NCBI RefSeq assembly: GCF_002811475.1
Contig: NZ_NPDL01000007.1
Coordinates: 186,001-250,000, forward strand
Source: Leptospira hartskeerlii
GTDB taxonomy: Bacteria > Spirochaetota > Leptospiria > Leptospirales > Leptospiraceae
Length of the DNA: 64,000 nucleotides
Direction of reading: 5' to 3'
This document shows, piece after piece, positions 18,517 through 27,635 of the stretch. Within the stretch, counting starts at the first letter, position 1. Each line of letters begins with the position of its first letter. The notes below the pieces were generated by a model. That model did not search any database. It saw only the letters and a list, made by a program, of their open reading frames with translations, and was not told the DNA's origin. The translations under genes were made by a program, and so were the position numbers.

Positions 18517-19580
18517 AAAGAGTAATTTTCCTTTTTATAATATTCTCCATATCACTTTCCGGAGCAGAAGTCCGCTTAAAAGATCTGGCTAAGATAGAAG
18601 GGATTCGAGATAATCAGATCACTGGTTATGGGATTGTTGTTGGACTTCCTGGAACTGGGGATTCTAAGACTCCAATGACTACTGAGAGTATGAAAAACTA
18701 TCTCAAAAACCTTGGAGTGGATGCGAATCTTAAGCCGGAACAGACTAAAAATATAGCATCCGTATTAATTACCGCTAATATTCCTTCATATGCTCGTAAA
18801 GGTGACAGGCTTGATGTGACTGTTTCTTCTATTGGGGATGCAAAGTCCTTAGAGGGGGGAGTGCTTCTTCAGTCCCCTTTAAAAACTGCGAACGATAAAA
18901 TTTATGCGGTTGCAAGCGGAGTGATCTCTTTCGGTGGAAAAGAGAATAGCGCGGGTGGGCTTGGAAGAGCTTCTAAAAAGACTGTTGGGATTGTTCACGC
19001 GGGTGCAATTGTAGAAACTGAATTAAAAGAAGATTTCTTTTCTAATCAAAGAGTGGTTATTCGTCTGAATAACCAAGACTTCTCTTTGATGAATAATGTA
19101 GTGAATCGTATCAAAGAAACTGTTCCTGAGAAATTCGGATTGAAGCCCGAGTCTATTCAGGCTTTAACTCCTTCTGAGATCGTGATAGAAGTGGGCGCTG
19201 GGTTCTCCGCTAAATCTCCAGGTTTACTCAATCTTCTTTCCGACCTGGAAAACATCACTGTAGAATCCAGTTCTAAGGCAAAGGTAGTTATCAACGAAAG
19301 ATCTGGCGTTATTGTGATGGGTGGAAATATAGCAATCGATGAAGTGGCAGTTGCCAGATCGGGCTTAAGTCTTTCAGTCGCTGATAAGAACAGAAGACCT
19401 ACAAGACTCAGCGGAGAAAAACCTCCTACGAAAGAATCTTTCGTGATAGAGGAGGCCACTCAGGTCTCCGATGTTGTGGAAGCATTGAACAAAGTAGGAG
19501 CTTCTACAAAAGATATTATCGCAATTTTAGAAGCATTGAAAGCAGCAGGTGCTCTTCATGCCGAACTGGAGATACAATAA
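18513..19580 (+). CDS. flgI: FlgI, flagellar P-ring protein
   Basis: 355 residues with a signal peptide (VIFLFIIFSISLSGA). The near-invariant start of mature FlgI follows: VRLKDLAKIEGIRDNQITGY and GIVVGLPGTGDS. Later motifs include NIASVLITANIPSYARKGD, LDVTVSSIGDAKSLEGG and VVEALNKVGASTKDIIAILE. FlgI forms the ring around the rod in the peptidoglycan layer. It is one of the genes that separates Leptospira from Borrelia-type spirochaetes, which lack P and L rings (established knowledge). It overlaps both neighbours. Confidence 0.96.
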   Translation: MKRVIFLFIIFSISLSGAEVRLKDLAKIEGIRDNQITGYGIVVGLPGTGDSKTPMTTESMKNYLKNLGVDANLKPEQTKNIASVLITANIPSYARKGDRLDVTVSSIGDAKSLEGGVLLQSPLKTANDKIYAVASGVISFGGKENSAGGLGRASKKTVGIVHAGAIVETELKEDFFSNQRVVIRLNNQDFSLMNNVVNRIKETVPEKFGLKPESIQALTPSEIVIEVGAGFSAKSPGLLNLLSDLENITVESSSKAKVVINERSGVIVMGGNIAIDEVAVARSGLSLSVADKNRRPTRLSGEKPPTKESFVIEEATQVSDVVEALNKVGASTKDIIAILEALKAAGALHAELEIQ

Positions 19581-20050
19581 TGATAGATAAAATCCAAGAC
19601 TATCGATCTAAATTGGATCTTACTGAAAGACCGGAAGTGCAAAGACTTTTACGCGAAGAAAAAAATGGTAAGCCAGGCCAAAGTTTTCCGGATCAATTAA
19701 GAGAGGAATTTAACAATACTTTATCCGGAAAAGTTTCTTCTTCCGAAGTAAGAATGCCTCATAATATTAAAGAGGAAATTGCTGCAGACCCTTATCGTAA
19801 AAAGTTATTCGATGCTTCCGGTGAATTCGAATCTATCTTTGTAAAGATGATGTTGAAAGAAATGAAATCCACAGTTCACAAATCAGGACTCATAGACGGC
19901 GGATACGCGGAAGAAATTTTCGAAGATATGCTTTATGATGAATATTCTAAGAATTTATCTGCAAATTCTTCTTTGGGCCTGGCAGAGCAGATCTACCAAT
20001 CTTTGTCTTCTAATCTTCCGCCAATTTCAAAACTGGATTCGAAAATTTAA
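19580..20050 (+). CDS. flgJ: FlgJ-type rod-binding protein without muramidase domain
   Basis: 156 residues. The rod-binding segment (about 75-145) is clear: KLFDASGEFESIFVKMMLKE, then YAEEIFEDMLYDEYSKNLS and GLAEQIYQSL. The glucosaminidase domain found in enterobacterial FlgJ is absent, a common arrangement in spirochaetes and alphaproteobacteria. It probably caps or assists the rod during assembly. Its ATG overlaps the flgI stop by one base (TAATG). It converges on the TetR gene six bases downstream. Confidence 0.88.
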   Translation: MIDKIQDYRSKLDLTERPEVQRLLREEKNGKPGQSFPDQLREEFNNTLSGKVSSSEVRMPHNIKEEIAADPYRKKLFDASGEFESIFVKMMLKEMKSTVHKSGLIDGGYAEEIFEDMLYDEYSKNLSANSSLGLAEQIYQSLSSNLPPISKLDSKI

Positions 20051-20055
20051 AAAGA

Positions 20056-20688
20056 TCAGTCTTCTTTCCAGGCTCTTTCGAAACCTTTAGAAGCTAACTT
20101 CTTCGCAATCTCGACCTTTACTCCAAAACTTCTAAGTACTAGAGTCATCATTTCTCTATCGTGTAGTTTATTTTTCGCCCTTCCTTCTAATATGTTCCTG
20201 ATCCCGTAATGTAAGGAACCTACAAAGAGTCCTAGCGCAGTTTCTGTAGATTCAATGGAAAATTTTCCGGAAGCGGTGCCTCTTTGTAGGTCTCTCAATG
20301 GATAGCTTAAAAGCATGTCGCTCATTCTGGGTGCTACAGCTGCGATTCGGATAAGGGCCCAGGCCCAATTCGAATCCATTCTTGCTTTTTTGAAGAAATA
20401 GATTCCCGCTAACGCCATTCTTTCTGCGGGATCATCCAAGTCCCCCATGATGGTTTCCACTTCGGATGCTAGAGATTCTATCAAAGTTAATGAGGAGGCT
20501 TCTAAAAGTTCTTCTTTGGTTTTAAAATGATTATAAAAGGTCCCATTTGCGATTTCAGCTTCTGCAATCACATCCGAGATAGACGCTTCTCCAGCGTCCT
20601 TTCTTGCGAAAAGTTTGAGAGCCGCATTCAGGATTTGGTGCCGAGTCCGTTCTCTTTTTGGCGGTAGTTTCTTGGTAGGCGAGGCCAT
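20056..20688 (-). CDS. TetR family repressor of the adjacent aromatic operon
   Basis: 210 residues. The helix-turn-helix region reads RHQILNAALKLFARKDAGEA then ISDVIAEAEIANGTFYNHF, a standard TetR N-terminus. The C-terminal domain (TetR_C type) has FFKKARMDSNWAWALIRIAA. It is transcribed away from the monooxygenase operon; the 131-base gap holds a perfect 24-base palindrome and a second smaller one inside the operon promoter. Repression relieved by an aromatic ligand or CoA ester is the likely scheme (inference). Confidence 0.9.
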   Translation of the reverse strand: MASPTKKLPPKRERTRHQILNAALKLFARKDAGEASISDVIAEAEIANGTFYNHFKTKEELLEASSLTLIESLASEVETIMGDLDDPAERMALAGIYFFKKARMDSNWAWALIRIAAVAPRMSDMLLSYPLRDLQRGTASGKFSIESTETALGLFVGSLHYGIRNILEGRAKNKLHDREMMTLVLRSFGVKVEIAKKLASKGFERAWKED

Positions 20689-20726
20689 AAGATATCAATA
20701 TCAGATCCATTATATGACACAATTAC

Positions 20727-20750
20727 ATTTTTGATAAATTTATCAAAAAT
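20727..20750. promoter_or_regulatory. perfect 24-base palindrome, likely TetR operator
   Basis: Each half is ATTTTTGATAAA read towards the centre on its own strand; the two halves match at all 12 pairs. It lies 39 bases before the first base of TetR gene start and 33 bases upstream of the operon -35. A related smaller site, ATCA-tttt-TGAT (20794-20805), falls in the spacer of the operon promoter. Together they would let one repressor control both directions. Confidence 0.65.
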
Positions 20751-20782
20751 GATGATTTCCTTCTTAATTTCTCTTTAAGTAA

Positions 20783-20811
20783 TTGACATTTTTATCATTT
20801 TTGATTATAAC
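20783..20811 (+). promoter_or_regulatory. near-consensus sigma-70 promoter giving a leaderless mRNA
   Basis: TTGACA (20783-20788), a 17-base spacer, and TATAAC (20806-20811). Transcription would begin about seven bases past the -10, near 20818-20820, which is the ATG of the monooxygenase gene (20820). No Shine-Dalgarno sequence precedes that ATG. The spacer carries ATCA-tttt-TGAT, so bound repressor would block RNA polymerase directly. Confidence 0.72.
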
Positions 20812-20819
20812 TTCATTTC

Positions 20820-22415
20820 ATGGAAGAAGTTGAGGAATCGGAGAAACCGAATGTTTTGATCGTAGGTGCGGGTCCGGTAGGAGTTCTGACTGCAAACCTG
20901 CTCGGAAGCGAAGGAATTCCGGTCCTGCTTATAGATGAGAATCCAGGGATTTTGGAAATTCCAAGAGCCATTTCCTTGGACCAAGACGCTTTGAGAATTC
21001 TTCAAGCTTCCGGACTAGGAGAAGAGGCTTCTAAAATTATGCCCTCCATCTCCTGCGTAGAAATGATCTCTCCTTATGTTGGAACATTAGCTAAGATTAA
21101 TTCTATGGGATCCATGGACGGACATCCTCGTTTGGTTTCGATTTATCAACCTGACTTGGAGAGACTTCTTCGAAAGGGTCTGGAAAGATTCGATCATGTA
21201 AAACTTTGGTCAGAATGTACTTATTTAACTCATATAGAATCGGATTCTGAAGTTATCGTAAAAGTAAAATGCAACGGAACTACTTATCGAATTTCGACAG
21301 GTTTTCTTTTAGGGTGTGATGGCGCTCATAGTCGGATCCGAGAGAAACAAGGATGGAAACTTAAAGGTTCTGCTTACAAGGAGGATTGGCTGATCTTAGA
21401 TGTAGAAGATATGCCTAACGCTCTAGATAAGGTTGAATTTATCTGCGATCCCAAAAGACCAATCGCACACGTTCCCGGGCCAGGAAAATCCCAACGTTGG
21501 GAGTTTCTTCTTCGGAACGGAGAAACAAGGGAAGAAATGGAGAAACCGGAAAAGGTAGCGGAACTTATTCGTCCTTGGGGAGAACTCTCTTCCATGAAGA
21601 TACAGAGAAAAGCCGTTTATAGATTCCAAGCAAAGACTGCGGAATGTATGGGGAAGGGACGAGTATTCTTGCTGGGAGATGCCGCTCATTTGACACCGCC
21701 ATTTGCCGGCCAAGGATTGGTGAGCGGTATGAGAGACTCTTTCAATCTTGCCTGGAAAATCGCATCCGTTTTACGTAAAGAAGCTTCTAAGGATATACTT
21801 TTAAGCTATAACGTGGAGAGAAAACCACATGCAAAAAAGATGATACGTTTGGCAGTGTTTTTGGGTTCGATCATCATGACTAGAAGTAGGATCGCCGCTT
21901 TTTTTCGGGATTTTTTAATGAAATTTTTATCTTTTACTCCTGCGCGTCCTTATTTATCGGATCTCAGATTAAAACCGGATAATTCTTTCGGAAAAGGTTT
22001 ATTCTTAAAGAAGAATACATTAAAAAATTCTTCTATTTCTCCCGGATCTGTTTTTCCTCAAGCACCTCTCAGATTAAAAGAAGGGAATTGGGAATTGTCC
22101 GATTCTTTATTGGGCCCAAATCTCTGTATCGTCGGTTACGGGGTCCATCCTTCTCAGGTACTAAGCCAATCTTGTATTGAGATTTGGAAAAAAATGGGGG
22201 GAAGAATATTATATATTTCGAATCAACAGCAGGCTTCCGAGATTGCCTCTAATTTCGCCGAAGACGTTACTTCTTCTTTTATGAAATTTTTCGGTGGAGC
22301 GGATCGATTCGCGATCGTTCGTCCGGATAAGATTGTCGCTGCGGTCTCCTATGGAAAGGAAGTGGACGATACTGTTTTAAGATTTGCAGAAATCTATCAG
22401 GGAAAAATGCCATGA
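20820..22415 (+). CDS. FAD-dependent aromatic hydroxylase (MhpA/PheA type)
   Basis: 531 residues of the flavoprotein monooxygenase family. The dinucleotide-binding motif VLIVGAGPVGVLTANLLGSE is at 13-32, the DG motif LLGCDGAHSRIREKQG near 165, and the GD motif VFLLGDAAHLTPPFAGQGL near 280. A C-terminal thioredoxin-like region (about 420-531) is typical of MhpA and phenol hydroxylases. It would hydroxylate a phenolic ring with NAD(P)H and O2, preparing it for ring cleavage by the next gene product. First gene of a four-gene operon; probably translated from a leaderless transcript, see the promoter entry. Confidence 0.88.
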   Translation: MEEVEESEKPNVLIVGAGPVGVLTANLLGSEGIPVLLIDENPGILEIPRAISLDQDALRILQASGLGEEASKIMPSISCVEMISPYVGTLAKINSMGSMDGHPRLVSIYQPDLERLLRKGLERFDHVKLWSECTYLTHIESDSEVIVKVKCNGTTYRISTGFLLGCDGAHSRIREKQGWKLKGSAYKEDWLILDVEDMPNALDKVEFICDPKRPIAHVPGPGKSQRWEFLLRNGETREEMEKPEKVAELIRPWGELSSMKIQRKAVYRFQAKTAECMGKGRVFLLGDAAHLTPPFAGQGLVSGMRDSFNLAWKIASVLRKEASKDILLSYNVERKPHAKKMIRLAVFLGSIIMTRSRIAAFFRDFLMKFLSFTPARPYLSDLRLKPDNSFGKGLFLKKNTLKNSSISPGSVFPQAPLRLKEGNWELSDSLLGPNLCIVGYGVHPSQVLSQSCIEIWKKMGGRILYISNQQQASEIASNFAEDVTSSFMKFFGGADRFAIVRPDKIVAAVSYGKEVDDTVLRFAEIYQGKMP

Positions 22416-23524
22416 AACAATTACCTTCTAAATGTCCTACAAGGTCGAAGGATCCTATAAGTAAGGCGAGAGATATCGCATACGTCAGGTTAGGGAGAAA
22501 AAATCCCGAGTTGACCGCCGACTATTATAAAGATTTTGGGCTTTCTCCCTTTGAGTTGTTTAAGGATAGAATTTTGTTTCATGGAGTTAGTTCCGATCTG
22601 CCCTGTTGGTCTTTGGAAAAGGCTGACAGGGACTCTTTATTGGGATTAGGATTATATATATCTTCTACGGAAGAATTTGAAAGGTTAAGACAAATGGACG
22701 GAGCCGAGGTCTGGCCTCTGGGAAGATTCGGCGCGGAGCATTTTCCTACGGTTACGATTAAGGATCCTTCCGATCTTCCCGTGGATGCGGTATTAATTCC
22801 TTCTTCTTTTTTTGAAGAAAAGGATCGGGGTGGGAAGTTTAGAAGTTGGAATAGCGACGGAAAGATCTTACGTAAAAATAAACCACAACCGTATGATGTG
22901 GGACCAGCTAAAATAAATCGGTTGGGACATGCAGTTTTTTTAAAACAGGAATTTTTAAAGAATGCGCAGTGGTATTGCGACGTATTTGGTATGATCCCAT
23001 CCGATATACAAATACTTCCGGGTTCCAAGGAACCTGTGATCGCTTTTTTAAGATGCGATTTGGGAGAAAAACTCACAGATCATCATACTATAGTGATTGC
23101 CTCCGGAATAGACGATAGATTGGAACATTGTGCTTTCGAGTTGGAAGATTTGGATGAAGTCGCGAAAGGAAGGGAATGGCTTCTGAAAAGAGGTTGGAAG
23201 CCTGCTTGGGGAATTGGAAGACATATTTTAGGAAGCCAGATATTCGATTATCAAAGAGATCCAAGCGGAATGCTCGTGGAACATTATACGGACGGAGATA
23301 AATTCGACGATACTGTTCCGGTTGGCTTTCATCCTATCAGTAGAGAGAGCCTTTACCAATGGGGACAAGATATGCCAGAGGACTTTTTGGACACTGAGAT
23401 TTCTTGGGATAAATTGATTCAGCTTGTAAAAGGGCTGTTTTTGGGAAGGAATATCGAGCTAAGGAAGCTGATACAATTGAAGAAGGTCGCAGAACGATCT
23501 CCACGAAGTTGGATTAAATATTAA
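22412..23524 (+). CDS. extradiol ring-cleavage dioxygenase-like (VOC family)
   Basis: 370 residues with two vicinal-oxygen-chelate halves. Candidate iron ligands are the His in NRLGHAVFL, the His in RLEHCAFEL and the Glu in [11 protein letters not shown]. The stretch [19 protein letters not shown] resembles 2,3-dihydroxybiphenyl-type dioxygenases, where an active-site His precedes this strand. The likely reaction is meta-cleavage of a catechol made by the upstream hydroxylase. The start overlaps the hydroxylase stop by four bases. The substrate is not predictable; a non-catalytic VOC protein is less likely because all three ligands are present. Confidence 0.78.
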   Translation: MKQLPSKCPTRSKDPISKARDIAYVRLGRKNPELTADYYKDFGLSPFELFKDRILFHGVSSDLPCWSLEKADRDSLLGLGLYISSTEEFERLRQMDGAEVWPLGRFGAEHFPTVTIKDPSDLPVDAVLIPSSFFEEKDRGGKFRSWNSDGKILRKNKPQPYDVGPAKINRLGHAVFLKQEFLKNAQWYCDVFGMIPSDIQILPGSKEPVIAFLRCDLGEKLTDHHTIVIASGIDDRLEHCAFELEDLDEVAKGREWLLKRGWKPAWGIGRHILGSQIFDYQRDPSGMLVEHYTDGDKFDDTVPVGFHPISRESLYQWGQDMPEDFLDTEISWDKLIQLVKGLFLGRNIELRKLIQLKKVAERSPRSWIKY

Positions 23525-23540
23525 TAAAGAGGAATGGACT

Positions 23541-24491
23541 ATGGCTATAAATTACGTACGTTTCCAAAAAGATAAACAGATAGATTGGGCAAAATTTGCA
23601 GAAGGTAAAGTGTATCCTCTCGGACTAGGGGACATGGATACGCGCAAATTTTTGGAATTTTCCAAGACGGAAAGTGCTAATATAGGATCCAAAAGTTATA
23701 AACTTTCGGAAGTAAGTTTGCTTTCTCCGATTTCTTCACCTTGTCAGATTATCTGCCAAGGCGCGAATTATAAACAACATCTGATAGAGTCCGGACTTGA
23801 TCCAGACGATAAGAGTTATAATCTTTTTTTCACCAAATCGGATGCATCGTTGACTTCTCCTGTCGGGGAAGTGATCCGACCTAAACATGTCAAACTTCTC
23901 GATTACGAGATAGAGCTTGGTCTTGTTTTTGGAAAATCCATCGATTCTTATACGGAAGTGAACTCTCAAAATATATCAGAATATGTGGCCGCAATCTTTA
24001 TGGCAAACGATGTATCCGCAAGAGATATACAACTTCCTCAATTGCAGTGGTATAAGGGAAAATCTTACCGTACTTTTTTGCCAGCGGGTCCGGTGCTAGC
24101 CGTTTTGGAACCGGGAGACTTTGAAATATTGAATAGTTTGGAGCTGACCTTGCTCGTGAACGATAGAGTCAGACAGCATGATACTATTTCTAATTTGGTA
24201 TTCAAACCTGAGGAAACTATCACTGAACTATCTAGTTTTTGTAATATATTACCCGGAGATGTTTTGTTAACAGGCACTCCTTCTGGATGCGCTCTTAGAG
24301 CTCCGGGCAAGATGCTGCAAAAAATAGCCGGCCTTCTTTCCGAAAGAAAGAAATGGGAGCTTTTCGTAAAAGGGCAGAGTAAGCGATCCCAGTATTTGCA
24401 GCCGGGGGACGTTATTCATTCTTTCATACGGACAGCGGACCGTAGGATCGATCTGGGAGACCAATTCTTAAAGGTGGTCCAAGGATTGTGA
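23541..24491 (+). CDS. fumarylacetoacetate hydrolase family protein
   Basis: 316 residues. The FAH-type catalytic region (about 70-300) has metal-binding acidic residues in [12 protein letters not shown] and the motif [11 protein letters not shown], then [13 protein letters not shown]. In meta-cleavage pathways such enzymes hydrate, isomerise or hydrolyse the ring-opened product, which fits its place after the dioxygenase. An AGAGG ribosome site lies ahead of the ATG at 23541. It overlaps the next gene by four bases (GTGA). Confidence 0.86.
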   Translation: MAINYVRFQKDKQIDWAKFAEGKVYPLGLGDMDTRKFLEFSKTESANIGSKSYKLSEVSLLSPISSPCQIICQGANYKQHLIESGLDPDDKSYNLFFTKSDASLTSPVGEVIRPKHVKLLDYEIELGLVFGKSIDSYTEVNSQNISEYVAAIFMANDVSARDIQLPQLQWYKGKSYRTFLPAGPVLAVLEPGDFEILNSLELTLLVNDRVRQHDTISNLVFKPEETITELSSFCNILPGDVLLTGTPSGCALRAPGKMLQKIAGLLSERKKWELFVKGQSKRSQYLQPGDVIHSFIRTADRRIDLGDQFLKVVQGL

Positions 24492-25300
24492 GTCGGATCA
24501 ATTCTTTCTTTAAAGATAAGGTGGTTTGGATTACCGGAGCCTCTTCAGGAATAGGAGAGGCATTGGCTTCGGAATTGAAAGATTCCGGGGCCAGATTAAT
24601 TCTTTCCGCAAGAAGAAAAGAAGAACTAATTCGAGTAAAAAATAAATTAGGAAAAACTGATGAAGATTGTTTGGTTCTTCCTTTCGATCTGGAAAATTAT
24701 TCTTCTATGGAAAGTCTGCCTGATCAAGCGATCCTGAAATTCGGTAAAGTGGATGTTCTGATCAATAATGGAGGGATTAGTCAACGGTCTTTAGCGCATG
24801 AAACTTCCATCTCTGCATACGAGTCCCTTTTAAAGGTGAATTTTTTAGGGAATATCGGATTAACTATAGCCTTACTTCCCCATTTTAGAAAAAGAAAAAA
24901 AGGTTGGGTGGTCTCTATCTCAAGTGTCGCAGGAAAATTCGGAGTTCCACTTAGAACCGGCTATTCTGCAACTAAGTTCGCGTTAACTGGATTTTATGAG
25001 GCGCTTAGAGCGGAAAATAGTCCTAATAATTTGAAAGTATTGCTCGTTTATCCTGGATTTGTAAAAACTAAAATATCGAAGAATGCACTCTCTGGGAACG
25101 GGTCTAAACATGGAAAAATGGATAATGCAATCCTGAAAGGAATCGATCCTAAGGAATGTGCAACCGAAATTCTGAATGCGATCGTGTCTGAAAAAAACGA
25201 AGTAATCATTGCAGGCACGAAAGAAAGATTTGGGATCTTCTTACATAAATATTTCCCAAAGCTATTCGCAATATTTTTGACTAAGGCTTCAGTCACCTAA
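24488..25300 (+). CDS. short-chain dehydrogenase/reductase
   Basis: 270 residues, GTG start overlapping the previous stop. The Rossmann motif [20 protein letters not shown] lies near 15-34, the NNGG strand motif at [11 protein letters not shown], and the catalytic Ser-Tyr-Lys triad in VSISSVAG and [12 protein letters not shown]. The C-terminal part has a hydrophobic tail resembling DHRS7-like SDRs. It probably oxidises or reduces an intermediate of the aromatic pathway. Last gene of the operon, converging on the YihY gene 82 bases away. Confidence 0.88.
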   Translation: MSRINSFFKDKVVWITGASSGIGEALASELKDSGARLILSARRKEELIRVKNKLGKTDEDCLVLPFDLENYSSMESLPDQAILKFGKVDVLINNGGISQRSLAHETSISAYESLLKVNFLGNIGLTIALLPHFRKRKKGWVVSISSVAGKFGVPLRTGYSATKFALTGFYEALRAENSPNNLKVLLVYPGFVKTKISKNALSGNGSKHGKMDNAILKGIDPKECATEILNAIVSEKNEVIIAGTKERFGIFLHKYFPKLFAIFLTKASVT

Positions 25301-25382
25301 CGATTGGAAATCTATGGACACTTTGAGTTATAACGCTCGGGATACTTTTTCCGGCGATATCACTTCTCATGCTCGCGACTTT

Positions 25383-27635
25383 TTAGTCTACCAGATCTCT
25401 AAAACTGATCGCATCCAGATCTTTTTGCAAAGAAGCTTCCGCCTTATCCATCTTTTCCCGAACCTTATCAGGATATACATGAAAAGAAGGATCTTCTTTT
25501 AGAAGAGGTTCAGGTACCCTGCGATAAAAATCTCCTAGAGTCAGATCTTCTCCGGAAACAACAGGCAACCAAGCCCCACCTTCATTTGTTTCCACAAGTA
25601 GTCCCGCTTCGGATAATGTTTTAGTAAGTCTAGGAATTTCTTCCGCATGTAGCCCTGATTTGATCGCAAGGTCTCCGCTGCGAGGCGCTATCTTACTTTC
25701 TTTTTGAACAGAATAGACCGCTTTTAATACTCCTATTAGCTTTCTAAATTCATAACTAAAGGCAGTATGATGTTCTTCTATCAATTGGAATGGCGCGTAA
25801 TATCTTTCCGGATATTGCACACAGGCAGTAACTTCGGCACCGAATAGAACGATCAACGATAGTGAATACACACCAATCAAAAAGATGGGGATGGAGGCGA
25901 GTGCCTTATACACGATCATCGTGGTTTCGGAGAAGGACGTGATATACACCTGGAATCCATATAGGAAAATCAAAAAGATCACACTTGTAAATCCTGCTCC
26001 CCAAGAAGATGCTCTGATCGGAACCTTTGTATTTGGGATCAAAGTGAATAATGCCAAGAAGAAAAGCCAGATCCCTATCAATGGGAAGAAGAATTTTAGA
26101 ATATTATAAGGTGAGAATACCGATTCTCCTCCTTGCAGAATTATAGTCTCGTATTTGACGTCCTTGTATTCTGAGAGACTGATCTTTCTATATTCTCCAA
26201 TATTCAATAATCTGAATCTTCCGTTTTCACTTCTATCCAATAATCCGGAGGCAAAAACTTTTCCCTTGGCAGGAATATAAAAAGTATTCCAGTGTTCTCC
26301 TCCATCTATAGAAACTAAAATATTTCCGAGAGCGTCCAAGAGAAAAATGTCCGCGGACTCATCATTTTCTACGGACCAGACTTTGCTGAATGTGTATCTT
26401 TTATGACTTAGATTTTTCCAGGAGTAACCGCCATCTTCCGTTTTAAAAACGGAACCCCTTTCTCCTGTTACAAAAAGTTCGCCCGGTCTGATCCGATGGA
26501 TATCTTTTAAACCATGGCCTGTTATCTTAGTCGCATTCCAAGTATAGCCGCCATCTTCACTTTTCCAAACATTTCCGTCCTCGTCCACGATGTATCCTAG
26601 ATAAGGTTCGGGAAAATAAACTCTGTTTGCTCGGATCTTCAATACATTTGTGAATACAGGTTTGTAGCTTCTGCCTTGGGTGAAAAAATGTAGGACTTCC
26701 CCGTTGGAGAAGATTAGATAAAAATTACCCTCATTGATATATTCAAAATCTTTAAAATTTGAATTATCAAAATAGATAGCATTCCATACGGAGCCATCTA
26801 CCGGTTTAGAGAGGAATAATCCGTTTTCGGAAAGTGCATATACTTTTCCGTCTTTGATGGAAACTCGAACGAAATTCTCTTTGGAAATATCAGGCTTTTC
26901 GCAGAAGTCTACTCGGACTCCGAAAGAATCCAAGCAGCGAATATTTTTCAGATCGATGTCTTTCTCATCTAAATAATAATCCTTTTTGAGACCGGAATCC
27001 ATTCGAAAGAGTGTGCCATTCTCACCTGCAATCCAGATATGATTTTCTAAATCCTTATCCATGCTCAGGTAATGAGGAGGACGAAATACGTCGGTAACCT
27101 TCTTGGCAAGATTGTCTCCGATCACCAAAAGTAAAGGCCCAATGGAAAGAACAAAAAAGTAAAATACGAATTCTTGAAGGACGGATCTTTTTTCTTCGAT
27201 CCTCCATATGGAATTAAAAGAGTTCTCTAAAGACCTTAATACTGTGGTAGCAGAGAATACTAAAAGAATAAAGCCGATCGCACCGATTTGTCTGGCAGCA
27301 TCAATCAATTCTCCTAGGGTATCCAAGTAAGGATTGATATCCAAATTGATATTACTGACTAAGAAAAACGCATTAATTTTATCGAATATTTCTTCCTTAC
27401 GATTGTCCAATCCGGAAGTGATCGTCAAAAGAGAAAGAGCCACAACAAGCATTGGGATCAAGGATACGATTGTAGTATAAGAAATACCGGAAGCCTTGAT
27501 TAAACATTCGTCCTTGGCAAAACGATAGGCGGATGCGGCCAAAACACGGACGGTAAAGTTCAGTTTTCTTCCTAAACCTGCGTCCGGGATATAATCGAAA
27601 AATCTACTGTACTTTGTATTCGGATGAGAATTCAT
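25383..27635 (-). CDS. YihY/BrkB membrane protein with inserted beta-propeller-like domain
   Basis: 750 residues, far longer than ordinary YihY proteins (about 280-420). Residues ~25-180 carry the first half of the YihY domain (ASGISYTTIVSLIPMLVVAL and SATTVLRSLENSFNSIWRI). Residues ~195-500 are soluble and contain BNR/Ycf48-type motifs SEDGGYTW (359-366), TEDGGYSW (399-406) and SIDGGEHW (442-449). The membrane domain resumes at ~508-610 (FFFPLIGIWLFFLALFTLIP, SLIVLFGAEVTACVQYPERY). A winged-helix-like tail follows (about 640-740). So a propeller is spliced between membrane helices, probably on the extracytoplasmic side. It overlaps the upstream methyltransferase gene by four bases. Function unknown; YihY was once wrongly called RNase BN. 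Confidence 0.85.
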   Translation of the reverse strand: MNSHPNTKYSRFFDYIPDAGLGRKLNFTVRVLAASAYRFAKDECLIKASGISYTTIVSLIPMLVVALSLLTITSGLDNRKEEIFDKINAFFLVSNINLDINPYLDTLGELIDAARQIGAIGFILLVFSATTVLRSLENSFNSIWRIEEKRSVLQEFVFYFFVLSIGPLLLVIGDNLAKKVTDVFRPPHYLSMDKDLENHIWIAGENGTLFRMDSGLKKDYYLDEKDIDLKNIRCLDSFGVRVDFCEKPDISKENFVRVSIKDGKVYALSENGLFLSKPVDGSVWNAIYFDNSNFKDFEYINEGNFYLIFSNGEVLHFFTQGRSYKPVFTNVLKIRANRVYFPEPYLGYIVDEDGNVWKSEDGGYTWNATKITGHGLKDIHRIRPGELFVTGERGSVFKTEDGGYSWKNLSHKRYTFSKVWSVENDESADIFLLDALGNILVSIDGGEHWNTFYIPAKGKVFASGLLDRSENGRFRLLNIGEYRKISLSEYKDVKYETIILQGGESVFSPYNILKFFFPLIGIWLFFLALFTLIPNTKVPIRASSWGAGFTSVIFLIFLYGFQVYITSFSETTMIVYKALASIPIFLIGVYSLSLIVLFGAEVTACVQYPERYYAPFQLIEEHHTAFSYEFRKLIGVLKAVYSVQKESKIAPRSGDLAIKSGLHAEEIPRLTKTLSEAGLLVETNEGGAWLPVVSGEDLTLGDFYRRVPEPLLKEDPSFHVYPDKVREKMDKAEASLQKDLDAISFRDLVD

